A stretch of 64,000 bases of DNA from Chitinophaga vietnamensis (GCF_902167635.1 NZ_CABHMS010000001.1:124001-188000), one strand, 5' to 3'. Counted from the first letter of the stretch, positions 8,821-18,381 are shown. The notes: generated from the letters alone by a model not told the origin. Made by a program: numbers and translations.

Positions 8821-8878
8821 GGCCCGGCATGGCTTTCCGTTCCCCTTTGACAATCATTTACTAACAAGCACACACACT

Positions 8879-11746
8879 ATGCAAAAGTTTTTACCTATAC
8901 TGGTCAGGTACCTGGTACTATCGCTGGTACTCGTTCCAACCATTGTACAGGCGCAACTCAATGGTTCGTATATCATTGAAGGAAAAATCACGGATGATCG
9001 CGGTGCAGGCCTCCCGGGCGCCACCGTTCAGATAAAGAATACTTCATTTGGCACGCAAACCGAGCCTGATGGCCGTTTTCAGCTTACTACCAATGTCAAG
9101 TTCCCTTTCCGGCTCGTGATACGCCTGCTGGGCTACCAACCACAGGAGTTTGAAGTGAAGAACAGCAACAGCAAACTGGCAATACAGTTATACACCCAAT
9201 CGCTGCTCGTGAATGAAGTGGTCGTTTCCGCCTCCCGCCAGCAGGAGCGCCTGTTGCGGTCGCCGGTCACCATCGAAAAGCTTGATATCCGGGCCTTGAA
9301 AGAAACGCCCTCTTCTACCTTCTACGATGCACTCGGTAACCTGAAAGGCGTACAAATGACGACCGCTGGTCTTACCTTCAAAGTATTCAATACCCGCGGT
9401 TTCAACGTACCCAACAATTTCCGTTTTATGCAATTGGTAGATGGCGTGGATAACCAGGCTGCTACCCTGGGCGTGCCGCTGGGCAATGCGATCGGCCCTA
9501 CCGAACTGGATATCTCCAGCGTAGAAGTGACGCCCGGCGCGTCTTCCGCCCTCTATGGCATGAACGCGATCAATGGCATGTCTAACCTCACTACTAAAAA
9601 TCCGTTTGAATACCAGGGCGTGAGCGTGTACCAGAAACTCGCCTTCAACCATTTCGATGGAAAAGGCAGCAGCCCCAAACCTATCACGGAAACGGCTATA
9701 CGTTATGCGCAGGCCTATTCAAAATGGTTTGCCTGGAAGATCAACTTTTCCTATATGGAAGGTACCGACTGGTATGCCGACAGTCATAACGACTTTAACC
9801 CGCAAAGCAAGGCCAATCCTGACTTTCCACAACTCAGCGGCGCCGACAATATCGCCAACGATGCCTGGAACAAATATGCGGACCAGGGGAATTTACAGAT
9901 CATCGATAAAGATGGACGCGCCTACAACGTGCATCGCACGGGCTATTGGGAGAAAGACCTGGTTGGCGACTACAAAGTACGCAATACCAAAGTAGACGGA
10001 TCGCTCAATTTCCGCCTGCCGCATAAAATGGAATTGTCCTACTCCTACCGCTATGGCCTGATGGATGGCTTCTTTCAGCGCGGTAACCGTATCGGGCTGA
10101 AAAATGTATCGGTGCAAAATCACAAGATCGAATTGATACATCCCGACTTTACCCTCCGATCTTATGTATCCATTGAAAATACCGGCGATTCCTATAACAT
10201 GAATCCGCTGGCGGATAATCTCGAAAAATCATTCAAATCAGACAAGAACTGGCAGAAAGATTATACCACTGCCCTCAATAACGCGCTCACCAACGGCGCC
10301 GACCTGGTAGCTGCACACCGCGCTGCGCGCGCCTTTGCAGATGCAGGACGATTTACGCCCGGAACCGCCGCCTTCGACGCACAGGTGGCGAAGATCAAAA
10401 GTGTGAACGACTGGGACATCTATCCCACATCAAAAAATCCGAATAACACCACCGGCGGCGCCGCATTATTGCAGATGAGCCGTTTCTATCACACCGAAGG
10501 CACCTGGAACCTGCGCAAATACATCCACTTCGCGGATGTGCTGGTAGGTGCAGACTACCGCACTTATGAGATCATTCCGGATGGTAATAACTTCGTAGAC
10601 TTCTCCCTGCCGGCCGATAAACGCAATCAACCCGGCGGAAAGCACATCTGGTACGGCAAAGCAGGCGGATTTGTGCAGGTAGGCAAAACATTTTTCCATG
10701 ATGCGCTCAAGCTCACCGGCTCTTTGCGCTATGATAAAAATGAACAGTTCGACGGAAAGATCAACCCGCGCATCGCGGCAGTGTATACTGTTAATGATAA
10801 ACATAATTTCCGTTTGTCGTGGCAGAACGGTTTCCGCTTCCCCTCCTTGTTCGAGGCTTATTCCTTTGTTAACAATGGCCAGGTGCGGCGTGTAGGCGGG
10901 CTTGCCTTTATCGAACAGGGACTGGGTTATTTCAAAAACTCTTTTCTTACCAGCAGTGTAGATGCTTTCGGTGTGGCGGTCAACAAAACCATCAACGCGG
11001 AACATATCAGTAAAGACGCCGCTGCCGCGAAAAATGCCGGCGTGCTCAAAGTCGCCAATCTCGACCCGATCGTACCGGAAGAGATACATTCCTTTGAAGG
11101 CGGCTACAAGGCTGCTTTGCTCAGCAACCGTTTGTTCATAGATGTAGATGGATATTACAGCGCTTATAAACATTTTATCGGGCAGATAGAAGCCGTGGTG
11201 CCACAAAGCGGCAATGTGAACAACCCTGATCAATCGGTGCTGAACCAGATGCTCGACAAGAGCCTGCAAAACCGCTACCGTGTATGGACTAACAGTAAAT
11301 CCACGGTAAACAACTATGGCTTTGCAGTAGCCGTTACTTACGATATCTATAAAACATTCACCGTAAGCGGTAACGCTAACTATAATAAACTGGTGCAGGA
11401 TAAGACAAAAGACGATGCATTGATCCCTGGTTTCAATACGCCGGAATGGTTTACCAACCTGAGTTTCGGCAACCGCGCCGTCTTGCCTAACCTGGGCTTT
11501 AATGTGGTATGGCACTGGCAACAAAAATTCTACTGGCAAAACCTCTTCGGTAATGGCGATGTACCTGCATATAACACCGTTGATGCACAGATCACCTACC
11601 GGGTGCCGAAGATTAAAACGGCTTTCAAGATTGGCGCTTCCAACCTGTTCAATACGGAATACTTCCAGTATGTGGGCGGCCCTACCATTCGCGGGCTATA
11701 TTATTTCACCATCACGTATGATAACGTATTCAAGAAAAAATATTAG
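8879..11746 (+). CDS. TonB-dependent outer-membrane receptor
   Basis: This 955-residue outer-membrane importer has a signal peptide (residues 1 to about 25, ending VQAQ). A carboxypeptidase-regulatory-like beta-sandwich with IIEGKITDDRGAGLPGATVQIK follows at about 30-105. Next comes the plug (VVVSASRQQERLLRSPVTIE from about 115, with NTRGFNVPNNF) and then a C-terminal barrel that ends in aromatic residues (YDNVFKKKY). No susD-like gene adjoins it, so it is not a SusCD pair. The ligand is unknown; if the cysteine-rich leader peptide upstream is real, a sulfur-containing ligand is possible. Its stop codon overlaps by four bases the stop of the convergent dehydrogenase gene. Confidence 0.88.
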   Translation: MQKFLPILVRYLVLSLVLVPTIVQAQLNGSYIIEGKITDDRGAGLPGATVQIKNTSFGTQTEPDGRFQLTTNVKFPFRLVIRLLGYQPQEFEVKNSNSKLAIQLYTQSLLVNEVVVSASRQQERLLRSPVTIEKLDIRALKETPSSTFYDALGNLKGVQMTTAGLTFKVFNTRGFNVPNNFRFMQLVDGVDNQAATLGVPLGNAIGPTELDISSVEVTPGASSALYGMNAINGMSNLTTKNPFEYQGVSVYQKLAFNHFDGKGSSPKPITETAIRYAQAYSKWFAWKINFSYMEGTDWYADSHNDFNPQSKANPDFPQLSGADNIANDAWNKYADQGNLQIIDKDGRAYNVHRTGYWEKDLVGDYKVRNTKVDGSLNFRLPHKMELSYSYRYGLMDGFFQRGNRIGLKNVSVQNHKIELIHPDFTLRSYVSIENTGDSYNMNPLADNLEKSFKSDKNWQKDYTTALNNALTNGADLVAAHRAARAFADAGRFTPGTAAFDAQVAKIKSVNDWDIYPTSKNPNNTTGGAALLQMSRFYHTEGTWNLRKYIHFADVLVGADYRTYEIIPDGNNFVDFSLPADKRNQPGGKHIWYGKAGGFVQVGKTFFHDALKLTGSLRYDKNEQFDGKINPRIAAVYTVNDKHNFRLSWQNGFRFPSLFEAYSFVNNGQVRRVGGLAFIEQGLGYFKNSFLTSSVDAFGVAVNKTINAEHISKDAAAAKNAGVLKVANLDPIVPEEIHSFEGGYKAALLSNRLFIDVDGYYSAYKHFIGQIEAVVPQSGNVNNPDQSVLNQMLDKSLQNRYRVWTNSKSTVNNYGFAVAVTYDIYKTFTVSGNANYNKLVQDKTKDDALIPGFNTPEWFTNLSFGNRAVLPNLGFNVVWHWQQKFYWQNLFGNGDVPAYNTVDAQITYRVPKIKTAFKIGASNLFNTEYFQYVGGPTIRGLYYFTITYDNVFKKKY

Positions 11747-12729
11747 AGTGCGTTTACCAGCGGCTCGCCTTTTTCAAAGCTGCTGATGTTCTGTAAGGTG
11801 GTGTTAGCAATTTGCGTCAGGGCTTCTTTGGTAAAGAAGCCCTGATGTGCTGTTACGAGCACATTAGGGAAAGTGGTGAGGCGCGACAGCACATCATCCT
11901 GGATGATGGTGCCGGAGAAATTCTGGAAGAAGAGCTGTTCTTCCTGTTCATATACATCGATACCCAATGCGCCGATATGGCCGTTTTTAAGCGCTTCCAC
12001 AACGGCTTTGGTATCTATCAATCCACCGCGGCTGGTGTTGATGAGCATTACGCCGGGTTTCATTTGTGCAATGGAATGCCCGTTGATCAGGTGTCGCGTG
12101 TCTTCATTGAGCGGGCAATGCAGGGAGATAATATCGGAAGAAGACAAGATCGTTTCCCGGGAAACGTAAGTCGCGCCTGCTTTTACAAGGCCCTCATGAG
12201 GATAGAGGTCATGTGCGAGTACCTGGCAGCCGAATCCCAGCATGATGCGGCAGAATACCGCCCCGATATTGCCCGTACCGATCACGCCTACGGTTTTGCC
12301 ATACAGGTCAAAGCCTTCCAGACCGCTGAGCGTGAAATTATTATCACGTACACGGTTATACGATTTATAGATTTTCCTGTTGAGGGCAAGTATTAAAGTG
12401 ATGGCATGTTCTGCTACGGCATGCGGTGAATAGGCGGGTACGCGCACTACTTTGATACCCAGGCTGGCGGCGGCTTTGAGGTCAACGTTGTTAAAGCCGG
12501 CGCAACGCAATGCAAGTAAGGAAATACCTTTCTCTTTCAACAGGCCAAGTACATGTGCATCAGCTTTATCATTTACAAACACACATACTGCCTGCTCCTG
12601 TTTGATGAGTGCCGTATTATCTTCATTCAGCGGGTACTCCAGGAAGCGCAGGCGGTGATGGAAACTTTCATTGGCAGCGGTAAAATATGCTTTGTCGTAA
12701 GGCTGTGTGCTGAAGAAAAGTATATCCAT
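11743..12729 (-). CDS. ldhA: D-lactate dehydrogenase / 2-hydroxyacid dehydrogenase (LdhA type)
   Basis: This 328-residue NAD-dependent dehydrogenase reduces pyruvate to D-lactate in fermentation. It follows the E. coli LdhA pattern throughout: an N-terminal FFSTQPYDKAYF, LALRCAGFNNVDL at about 70, the Rossmann motif GKTVGVIGTGNIGAVF at about 143, catalytic Arg in INTSRGGLID, and the catalytic His in LVTAHQGFFTKEAL near 290. An ATG seven codons upstream (12750) lies inside the fumarase terminator hairpin, so the start at 12729 is preferred. Its end overlaps the receptor gene on the other strand by four bases, with no room for a terminator between them. Confidence 0.88.
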   Translation of the reverse strand: MDILFFSTQPYDKAYFTAANESFHHRLRFLEYPLNEDNTALIKQEQAVCVFVNDKADAHVLGLLKEKGISLLALRCAGFNNVDLKAAASLGIKVVRVPAYSPHAVAEHAITLILALNRKIYKSYNRVRDNNFTLSGLEGFDLYGKTVGVIGTGNIGAVFCRIMLGFGCQVLAHDLYPHEGLVKAGATYVSRETILSSSDIISLHCPLNEDTRHLINGHSIAQMKPGVMLINTSRGGLIDTKAVVEALKNGHIGALGIDVYEQEEQLFFQNFSGTIIQDDVLSRLTTFPNVLVTAHQGFFTKEALTQIANTTLQNISSFEKGEPLVNAL

Positions 12730-12747
12730 ATCCGTTATATATACATT

Positions 12748-12776
12748 CATTGACGGGCGCGTAGCCCGTCAATGAA
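12748..12776 (-). terminator. Terminator after fumC
   Basis: TCATTGACGGGC and GCCCGTCAATGA form a 12-base stem with a short loop, just downstream of the fumC stop and upstream of ldhA. Confidence 0.75.
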
Positions 12777-12786
12777 TGATAAAGGT

Positions 12787-14187
12787 TTATTTAATGTCGC
12801 CCACCATGTGTGCCGGAACCACCCATTCATCAAATTCAGCAGGGGTTACATAACCCAGTTTCACTGCCATTTCTTTGAGGGTAGTACCTTCTTTGTGCGC
12901 TTTCTGCGCGATCTCTGCTGCTTTGTAGTAGCCGATCTTGGTGTTAAGCGCGGTAACGAGCATGAGAGAGTTGTCTACATGTTTTTTGATATTGGCTTCG
13001 ATTGGTTCGATGCCTTCAGCGCATTTATCGTTGAAGCTTACGCAGCCATCGCCGATAAGGCGTGCGGAGTGCAGGAAGTTGTAGATCATTACGGGTTTGA
13101 ACACGTTGAGTTCAAAGTGGCCGGTAGCGCCGCCGATATTGATGGCTACGTCGTTGCCGAGTACCTGTGCGGCGATCATGGTGAGGGCTTCGCACTGGGT
13201 CGGGTTCACTTTACCTGGCATGATGGAGGAGCCGGGCTCGTTATCCGGGATGTGGATTTCGCCGATGCCGGCGCGTGGGCCGGAGCTGAGCATACGGATA
13301 TCGTTAGCGATCTTCATCAGGCTTACGGCTACTGTTTTGAGTGCGCCGTGTGCTTCTACGATGGCGTCGTGGGCTGCCAGCGCTTCAAATTTGTTTTCCG
13401 CAGTGATGAAGGGCAGGCTGGTCAGCTGGGCAATATTTTTAGCTACATTTTCAGCGTAGCCTTTTGGCGTGTTGATACCGGTACCTACCGCAGTGCCGCC
13501 GAGGGCCAGTTCTGAGAGATGTGGCAGGGTGTTGTTAATGGCTCTGAGACCATGATCCAGCTGGGATACATAGCCGCTGATCTCCTGGCCCAGTGTGAGC
13601 GGCGTGGCATCCATGAAGTGGGTGCGGCCGATCTTTACGATATTTTTGAAGGCTTCCGCTTTTTTCGCCAGTGTATCGCGCAGTTTTTTGATACCGGGGA
13701 TAGTGGTTTCCACAAGTATTTTGTATGCCGCGATATGCATGGCGGTGGGGAAAGTATCGTTGGAAGACTGTGATTTGTTCACGTCATCGTTGGGATGCAG
13801 TATCTTGTCTTTGTCGGTCAGCTGGCCGCCGTGGAGCACATGTGCGCGGTAGGCGATCACTTCATTCACGTTCATGTTAGACTGGGTACCGGAACCGGTT
13901 TGCCATACTACCAGTGGAAATTCGTTGTCCAGCTTGCCTTCCAGGATCTCGTCGCATACGCGGCCAATGAGGTCGCTTTTTTCCTGTGGCAGCACGCCGG
14001 CCTGCAGGTTGGTTAAAGCTGCGGCCTTTTTCAGGTAAGCAAAAGCCTTGATGATCTCTTTAGGCATTTTGTTAATATCCTGGGCAATTTTGAAATTTTC
14101 AATGGAGCGCTGTGTTTGAGCGCCATAGTAGGCATTTACAGGCACTTTCACCTCGCCCATCGTGTCTTTCTCTATTCTGAATTCCAT
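12787..14187 (-). CDS. fumC: Fumarate hydratase class II
   Basis: This 466-residue, oxygen-stable TCA-cycle enzyme interconverts fumarate and malate. It has the superfamily signature [15 protein letters not shown] near residue 320 and the active-site segments [13 protein letters not shown] (about 100) and [16 protein letters not shown] (about 186). The length equals that of E. coli FumC. The start [16 protein letters not shown] is typical of the family, and a -7 element lies 24 bases upstream. A terminator follows at 12748-12776, and an 82-base-arm hairpin separates it from the crotonase gene upstream, so it is probably monocistronic. Confidence 0.95.
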   Translation of the reverse strand: MEFRIEKDTMGEVKVPVNAYYGAQTQRSIENFKIAQDINKMPKEIIKAFAYLKKAAALTNLQAGVLPQEKSDLIGRVCDEILEGKLDNEFPLVVWQTGSGTQSNMNVNEVIAYRAHVLHGGQLTDKDKILHPNDDVNKSQSSNDTFPTAMHIAAYKILVETTIPGIKKLRDTLAKKAEAFKNIVKIGRTHFMDATPLTLGQEISGYVSQLDHGLRAINNTLPHLSELALGGTAVGTGINTPKGYAENVAKNIAQLTSLPFITAENKFEALAAHDAIVEAHGALKTVAVSLMKIANDIRMLSSGPRAGIGEIHIPDNEPGSSIMPGKVNPTQCEALTMIAAQVLGNDVAINIGGATGHFELNVFKPVMIYNFLHSARLIGDGCVSFNDKCAEGIEPIEANIKKHVDNSLMLVTALNTKIGYYKAAEIAQKAHKEGTTLKEMAVKLGYVTPAEFDEWVVPAHMVGDIK

Positions 14188-14211
14188 AGCTTATGACTTT
14201 TTATGAGGCTA

Positions 14212-14219
14212 CAAAAATA
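14212..14219 (-). promoter_or_regulatory. -7 element TATTTTTG for fumC
   Basis: The minus strand reads TATTTTTG, a perfect TAnnTTTG, between the long hairpin at 14229-14417 and the fumC start at 14187. Confidence 0.55.
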
Positions 14220-14228
14220 GGTAATTCC

Positions 14229-14417
14229 GCGAAGGTTGTCTTTGCTCAGGATTATTTTGATTGAAAGGATTACCAGGATTTTTTTACAGGATTTTTAAAG
14301 ATTAAAAAAGATTTTCGAGTTGATCTTCATGAATCCTTTTTTAATCTTTAAAAATCTTGTAAAAAAATCCTGGTAATCCTTTCAATCAAAATAATCCTGA
14401 GCAAAGACAACCTTCGC
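14229..14417. repeat. Giant intergenic inverted repeat (82-base arms)
   Basis: The left arm (14229-14310) and right arm (about 14336-14417) are reverse complements: 60 perfect outer bases from GCGAAGGTTG, one mismatch, then 21 more matching bases. The loop is about 25 bases. Units of AGGATT or GATT recur within the arms. It lies downstream of the crotonase gene (stop at 14419) and upstream of the fumC promoter, both on the minus strand, so it probably works as the crotonase terminator. Confidence 0.9.
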
Positions 14418-14418
14418 A

Positions 14419-15195
14419 TTATTCTCCTTTGAAATTTGCCTGTCGCTTTTCAACAAATGCTTTGGCGCCTTCCTGTAGGTCTTTGGTGGCGAAGCAGGCG
14501 GCAAATTCTTTTATTTCGGTATCGTAGCCGTCGATGTCCTTATCGAGGGCGGCGTGGGCGCATTTGATTACGCGGCTGATGGCCAGGGGGGCTTTGGCGT
14601 GTATCTTTTGCAGGAGACTTTTAGCTTTCGGGAGCAGTTCGGCGAGCGGCACTACATGGTTAACGAGGCCCCAGGAGAGCGCTTCGGAGGCATTGAGCAT
14701 ATCGCCGGTCATCATCAGTTCGAGGGCTTTGCCTTTGCCTATCAGCTGTGTGAGGCGCTGGGTGCCGCCATAGCCGGGGATCAGGCCCAGGTTTACTTCT
14801 GGCTGTCCGAATTTCGCGTTTTCACTCGCCAGCCTGAAATGACAGGCCATGGCCAGTTCGCAGCCACCGCCCAACGCAAAGCCGTTGATAGCGGCGATGA
14901 TGGGCTTGGGGCAGTTCTCGATACGCTGAAAGATCACGTGGCCTTTCTTGGCCAGCTCCTCGCCCTGCTTGGGCGTCAGCGTCAGGAACTCTGAAATATC
15001 GGCGCCCGCTACGAATGCTTTTTCGCCAGCTCCCGTAATGATAGCGCTTTTGATGTCGTGGTTGCCATACACTTCGTCTACTGCCAGCGCCAGTTCCGCC
15101 ATCACCAGTTGATTGAGGGCGTTCATCTTGTCCGGTCTGTTGATCGTGATCACCAGGATATTATTCTCGAGTTGAGTGCTTAATGTCTGATACAT
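14419..15195 (-). CDS. Enoyl-CoA hydratase/isomerase family protein (crotonase)
   Basis: This 258-residue crotonase probably hydrates enoyl-CoA in fatty-acid or butanoyl-CoA metabolism. The oxyanion-hole segments AGEKAFVAGADISEF (about 50-64) and NGFALGGGCELAMACHF (about 103-119) are present, and both catalytic glutamates can be placed, in GGGCELA and in KFGQPEVNLGLIPGYGGTQR (about 131-150). These make it a hydratase rather than a non-hydratase member. It is a single gene between two hairpins, so neighbours do not narrow the substrate. Confidence 0.88.
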   Translation of the reverse strand: MYQTLSTQLENNILVITINRPDKMNALNQLVMAELALAVDEVYGNHDIKSAIITGAGEKAFVAGADISEFLTLTPKQGEELAKKGHVIFQRIENCPKPIIAAINGFALGGGCELAMACHFRLASENAKFGQPEVNLGLIPGYGGTQRLTQLIGKGKALELMMTGDMLNASEALSWGLVNHVVPLAELLPKAKSLLQKIHAKAPLAISRVIKCAHAALDKDIDGYDTEIKEFAACFATKDLQEGAKAFVEKRQANFKGE

Positions 15196-15244
15196 GAGCC
15201 ACAGGTTTTAGTTTTCAATATTAAGCAATAGCTGATAATAAAAA

Positions 15245-15273
15245 ATCCCGGAACAAAATATTTGCTCCGGGAT
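15245..15273 (-). terminator. Terminator after the outer-membrane protein gene
   Basis: ATCCCGGA (15245-15252) pairs with TCCGGGAT (15266-15273), with an inner CAAA/TTTG. The adjacent A run at 15240-15244 reads as a U tract on the minus strand. It lies downstream of the gene at 15298-16107. Confidence 0.75.
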
Positions 15274-15297
15274 CTGCTGGATAACGTTTCTGATACC

Positions 15298-16107
15298 TCA
15301 ATAGTTCACCTCTATCTCTGCTTTACCGCTCTTCATGCGCATGTAATGGCGTTTCTTGCGCACTTTGAAGTATTCGATGCCGTTGAAATTGTAACTAAGG
15401 GTAACAAACACGAGGTTGGCTTCCATATTTTTATAGGGATAAACGGTGTTTCCCTTGTCGGTAGTTTTAAAATCTTTGTTGAAGAAGTTCTGCGGGTAGT
15501 ACTGTACTTTCAGTCCAAACCCTGGATGCACGCGGGCGCCGGCGAAGAAGGAAGGCATCAGCAGCGGGGTACGGTCGCTGAACCATTCATTGAATTTGTG
15601 CACTTTCTTGCCATCTACAAACTGTTTTTCTTTGTAGTTGAACGCCAGGTCGCATTCGGCGCCGGCGAAGAAGAAGATGCTGCCGCCGCTCAGGTCACCG
15701 ATCTTGAAGCCCAGTGGTATACCGAGGGTGTATACACGCTGTTTCAGTTTTAGGGAGTCGGTCGGCTTGGAGATCAGCCCTATATTCTTGATGTTCAGGC
15801 CGGTGAAGATGCCGAAATTCTTCGAGAAATCTTTGTTGAAATTGGTGCCGATGTTGAAGAAAAGGCTGAAGCGCGGGATGTTGCGTACATGCTCGTCGTT
15901 GTTTTTCATGGAGGCGAACGACAGCAGGGCGCCTTCGCCGCCATGCGTTACGTATATGCGTTCCCGGTGTTTGGGATACCTGCCAAAGATGATACTGAAC
16001 TTGGCATCACGTTTATCCGTTTCCGTGGAGTCTTTTTTCTCCTGGCTAAAAGCTACCGTGCTGGCTGTCAGCAGCAACAGGAGTACAGGGTATAACTTGC
16101 ATTTCAT
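15298..16107 (-). CDS. Outer-membrane beta-barrel protein of unknown function
   Basis: This 269-residue protein starts with a clear signal peptide (MKCKLYPVLLLLLTASTVAFSQ, cleaved near residue 22). Alternating hydrophobic and polar strands with many aromatic residues follow, for example FSLFFNIGTNF, GSIFFFAGAECDLAF and NLVFVTLSYNFNGIEYF, as in small Bacteroidetes outer-membrane barrels. No lipobox, plug or enzyme motif was seen. It has no co-directional partner, is closed by its own terminator, and cannot be named more closely from sequence alone. Confidence 0.7.
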   Translation of the reverse strand: MKCKLYPVLLLLLTASTVAFSQEKKDSTETDKRDAKFSIIFGRYPKHRERIYVTHGGEGALLSFASMKNNDEHVRNIPRFSLFFNIGTNFNKDFSKNFGIFTGLNIKNIGLISKPTDSLKLKQRVYTLGIPLGFKIGDLSGGSIFFFAGAECDLAFNYKEKQFVDGKKVHKFNEWFSDRTPLLMPSFFAGARVHPGFGLKVQYYPQNFFNKDFKTTDKGNTVYPYKNMEANLVFVTLSYNFNGIEYFKVRKKRHYMRMKSGKAEIEVNY

Positions 16108-16201
16108 ACACAGGTAATTGAGTTTTTTAGGTTTGGCGGATTGCTATTTCTAACTCAAGACGACCCAAAAAATGAAATGTTACGGAGAAACGGAAAATTT
16201 T

Positions 16202-16612
16202 CTAAAAATTTCTGTGACTGGCCACCCAGGTGGTGATGTACTCGGAAATATCTTTGGTATGGGTGCCGGGAGGGAACAGTTTACCCACTCCCATTTCCTG
16301 TAGTTCCTGCATATCGGCATCGGGGATGATACCGCCGCCGGTGAGCAGTACGTCGTTCATGCCTTTTTCTTTCATCAATGCAATGATACGGGGGAATACG
16401 GTCATATGCGCCCCGGAGAGGATACTCACGCCGATGGCGTCCACATCTTCCTGTAAGGCAGCATTGACCACCATTTCAGGGGTTTGCCGCAAGCCTGTAT
16501 AGATCACTTCCATGCCGGCATCGCGCAGGGCGGCGGCGATCACTTTAGCACCTCTGTCATGGCCATCCAGGCCCACTTTAGCCACCAACACACGAACAGG
16601 ACGATTTAACAT
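16202..16612 (-). CDS. B12-binding domain protein, methylmalonyl-CoA mutase C-terminal type
   Basis: This 136-residue standalone cobalamin-binding domain carries the base-off/His-on motif [10 protein letters not shown] at about residues 13-22, where His is the lower axial cobalt ligand. SILSGAHMT and GGGIIPDAD are the usual further B12 contacts. It matches the small C-terminal part of methylmalonyl-CoA mutase when that is a separate subunit. The start [17 protein letters not shown] at 16612 is chosen because frames further upstream run through a promoter palindrome. The catalytic large subunit is not in the window; the epimerase at 192-593 belongs to the same pathway. Confidence 0.85.
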   Translation of the reverse strand: MLNRPVRVLVAKVGLDGHDRGAKVIAAALRDAGMEVIYTGLRQTPEMVVNAALQEDVDAIGVSILSGAHMTVFPRIIALMKEKGMNDVLLTGGGIIPDADMQELQEMGVGKLFPPGTHTKDISEYITTWVASHRNF

Positions 16613-16638
16613 ACCACTATCAATTAGGGCAATAAAGA

Positions 16639-16692
16639 TAAGGATTTGCGGGAGAAGATCGGCGCACGCCCATCTTCTCCCGCAAATCCTTA
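16639..16692. repeat. Near-perfect 54-base palindrome in a divergent promoter
   Basis: Arms of 21 bases (16639-16659 and 16672-16692) are perfect reverse complements. The 12-base centre carries a further GGCG-CA-CGCC stem. Each outer end supplies the TA of a -7 element: TACATTTG (16691-16698) towards glnS, and TATCTTTA (minus strand, 16633-16640) towards the mutase gene. Both start sites would lie outside it, so it is unlikely to be an RNA hairpin or terminator; a protein-binding site is more plausible. Confidence 0.85.
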
Positions 16693-16698
16693 CATTTG
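16691..16698 (+). promoter_or_regulatory. -7 element TACATTTG of glnS
   Basis: A perfect TAnnTTTG lies 18 bases before the chosen glnS ATG at 16717. The in-frame ATG at 16696 falls within the element, which excludes it as the start. Confidence 0.65.
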
Positions 16699-16716
16699 CA
16701 GACACATAAAAATATT

Positions 16717-18381
16717 ATGAGCGAAGAAAGATCCCTCAACTTTATAGAACAGATCATAGAAGAAGACCTGGCGAATGGCGTTAACAACGGCCGTGTGCTT
16801 ACCCGCTTCCCGCCAGAACCTAATGGCTACCTGCATATCGGCCATGCAAAGTCTATTTGTCTCAACTTCGGCCTGGCACAGAAATACAATGGTAAAACCA
16901 ATCTCCGTTTCGATGATACCAATCCTGTAACGGAAGATACTGAATATGTAGAGTCCATCAAGGCCGATATCCGCTGGCTCGGCTTTGAATGGGAGAAAGA
17001 ACTGTACGCCTCCGATTATTTCGAACAACTGTACCAGTTCGCTGTACAACTTATCCAGCAAGGACTCGCCTATGTGGAAGATGCTTCCGCAGAGGAGATC
17101 GCCGCCATGAAAGGCACGCCCACCACTCCCGGCACCAACAGCCCCTGCAGAAGCCGTTCGGTGGAAGAGAACCTCGACCTCTTCGAACGCATGCGCAAAG
17201 GAGAATTCAAAGATGGCGAGAAAACGCTGAGAGCCAAGATAGATATGGCTGCGCCCAATATGCACATGCGCGATCCGCTCATGTACCGCATCAAACATGC
17301 GCATCATCACCGTACCGGCGATAAATGGTGCATCTACCCGATGTACGACTTCGCCCACGGACAAAGCGACAGCATCGAAAATATCACCCACTCCATCTGT
17401 ACGCTGGAGTTCATCCCGCATCGCCCGCTGTACGACTGGTTCATCAAGGAACTGAATATCTTCCCCAGCCATCAGTACGAGTTTGCGCGCCTCAACCTCA
17501 ACTATACGGTGATGAGTAAACGAAAACTCAAACAACTCGTAGGGGAAGGCCATGTACGCGGATGGGATGATCCCCGTATGCCCACGATCAGTGGTCTGCG
17601 CCGCCGCGGCTACACCGCCGCCAGCATCCGCAACCTCTGCGACCGTGTAGGCGTACAGAAACGCGACAACATGATCGAATACAGCCTGCTCGAATTCTGC
17701 ATCCGCGAAGAGCTGAATAAAACCGCTAACCGCGTGATGGCCGTACTCGACCCGGTGAAACTCGTGCTCACCAACTATCCGGAAGGACAAGTAGAACAGC
17801 TCACCGCCGAAAATAACCCGGAAGACCCGGCATCCGGTACACGCACGCTGCCTTTCAGCCGCACGCTGTACATCGAAAGGGAAGACTTTATGGAGAACCC
17901 TCCCAAAAAGTTCTTCCGCCTCGGGCCCGGACTGGTAGTGCGTTTGAAGAATGCTTATATCATCAAAGGAGAAAGTGTAGAGAAGGATGCAGCTGGTAAT
18001 ATCACTACCATCTATGCGAGCTATTTGCCGGAAAGCAAAAGTGGCGGCGATACCAGTGGCCTCAATGTGAAAGGCACCATCCACTGGGTAAGCGCTGAAC
18101 ATGCTGCCACAGCGGAAGTGCGGGTATACGACCGTCTTTTCAACGTAGAGAATCCGAATGCGGAAGATGCCGACTTCAAAACCTTCATCAATCCCGACTC
18201 CTTACAGGTCATCGAAAAAGCCTATGTAGAACCAGGACTGCTGAACGCCCAACCCGGCGACCGTTTCCAGTTCCTGCGTAAAGGCTACTTCGTAGTAGAC
18301 CAGGACTCCACCCCAGGCAAGATCGTCTTCAACCGCACAGTAACCCTGAAAGACGCCTGGGCAAAAGAGATAAAGAAATAA
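16717..18381 (+). CDS. glnS: Glutaminyl-tRNA synthetase
   Basis: This 554-residue class I synthetase charges tRNA-Gln. It has the HIGH-type motif [15 protein letters not shown] at about 33-47 and the KMSKS-type motif [11 protein letters not shown] near 270. [26 protein letters not shown] follows the GlnRS pattern rather than GluRS, and the C-terminal part forms the two anticodon-binding beta barrels. A real GlnRS means that Gln-tRNA need not be made by transamidation. The gene converges on gltX across a perfect hairpin that begins at its stop codon. Confidence 0.96.
   Translation: MSEERSLNFIEQIIEEDLANGVNNGRVLTRFPPEPNGYLHIGHAKSICLNFGLAQKYNGKTNLRFDDTNPVTEDTEYVESIKADIRWLGFEWEKELYASDYFEQLYQFAVQLIQQGLAYVEDASAEEIAAMKGTPTTPGTNSPCRSRSVEENLDLFERMRKGEFKDGEKTLRAKIDMAAPNMHMRDPLMYRIKHAHHHRTGDKWCIYPMYDFAHGQSDSIENITHSICTLEFIPHRPLYDWFIKELNIFPSHQYEFARLNLNYTVMSKRKLKQLVGEGHVRGWDDPRMPTISGLRRRGYTAASIRNLCDRVGVQKRDNMIEYSLLEFCIREELNKTANRVMAVLDPVKLVLTNYPEGQVEQLTAENNPEDPASGTRTLPFSRTLYIEREDFMENPPKKFFRLGPGLVVRLKNAYIIKGESVEKDAAGNITTIYASYLPESKSGGDTSGLNVKGTIHWVSAEHAATAEVRVYDRLFNVENPNAEDADFKTFINPDSLQVIEKAYVEPGLLNAQPGDRFQFLRKGYFVVDQDSTPGKIVFNRTVTLKDAWAKEIKK

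Noticed and set aside
8754-8878. Cobalamin or other known riboswitch in the receptor leader
   Set aside because: The leader is only about 120 bases, and no B12-box or other recognised riboswitch core was seen.
14229-14417. Miniature transposon (MITE) bounded by terminal inverted repeats
   Set aside because: The loop is only about 25 bases, no flanking target duplication is seen, and no transposase or matching ends exist in the window.
16690-18102. A 470-codon open frame on the minus strand opposite glnS
   Set aside because: GlnS carries clear HIGH and KMSKS motifs on the other strand; the antisense frame has no motif.
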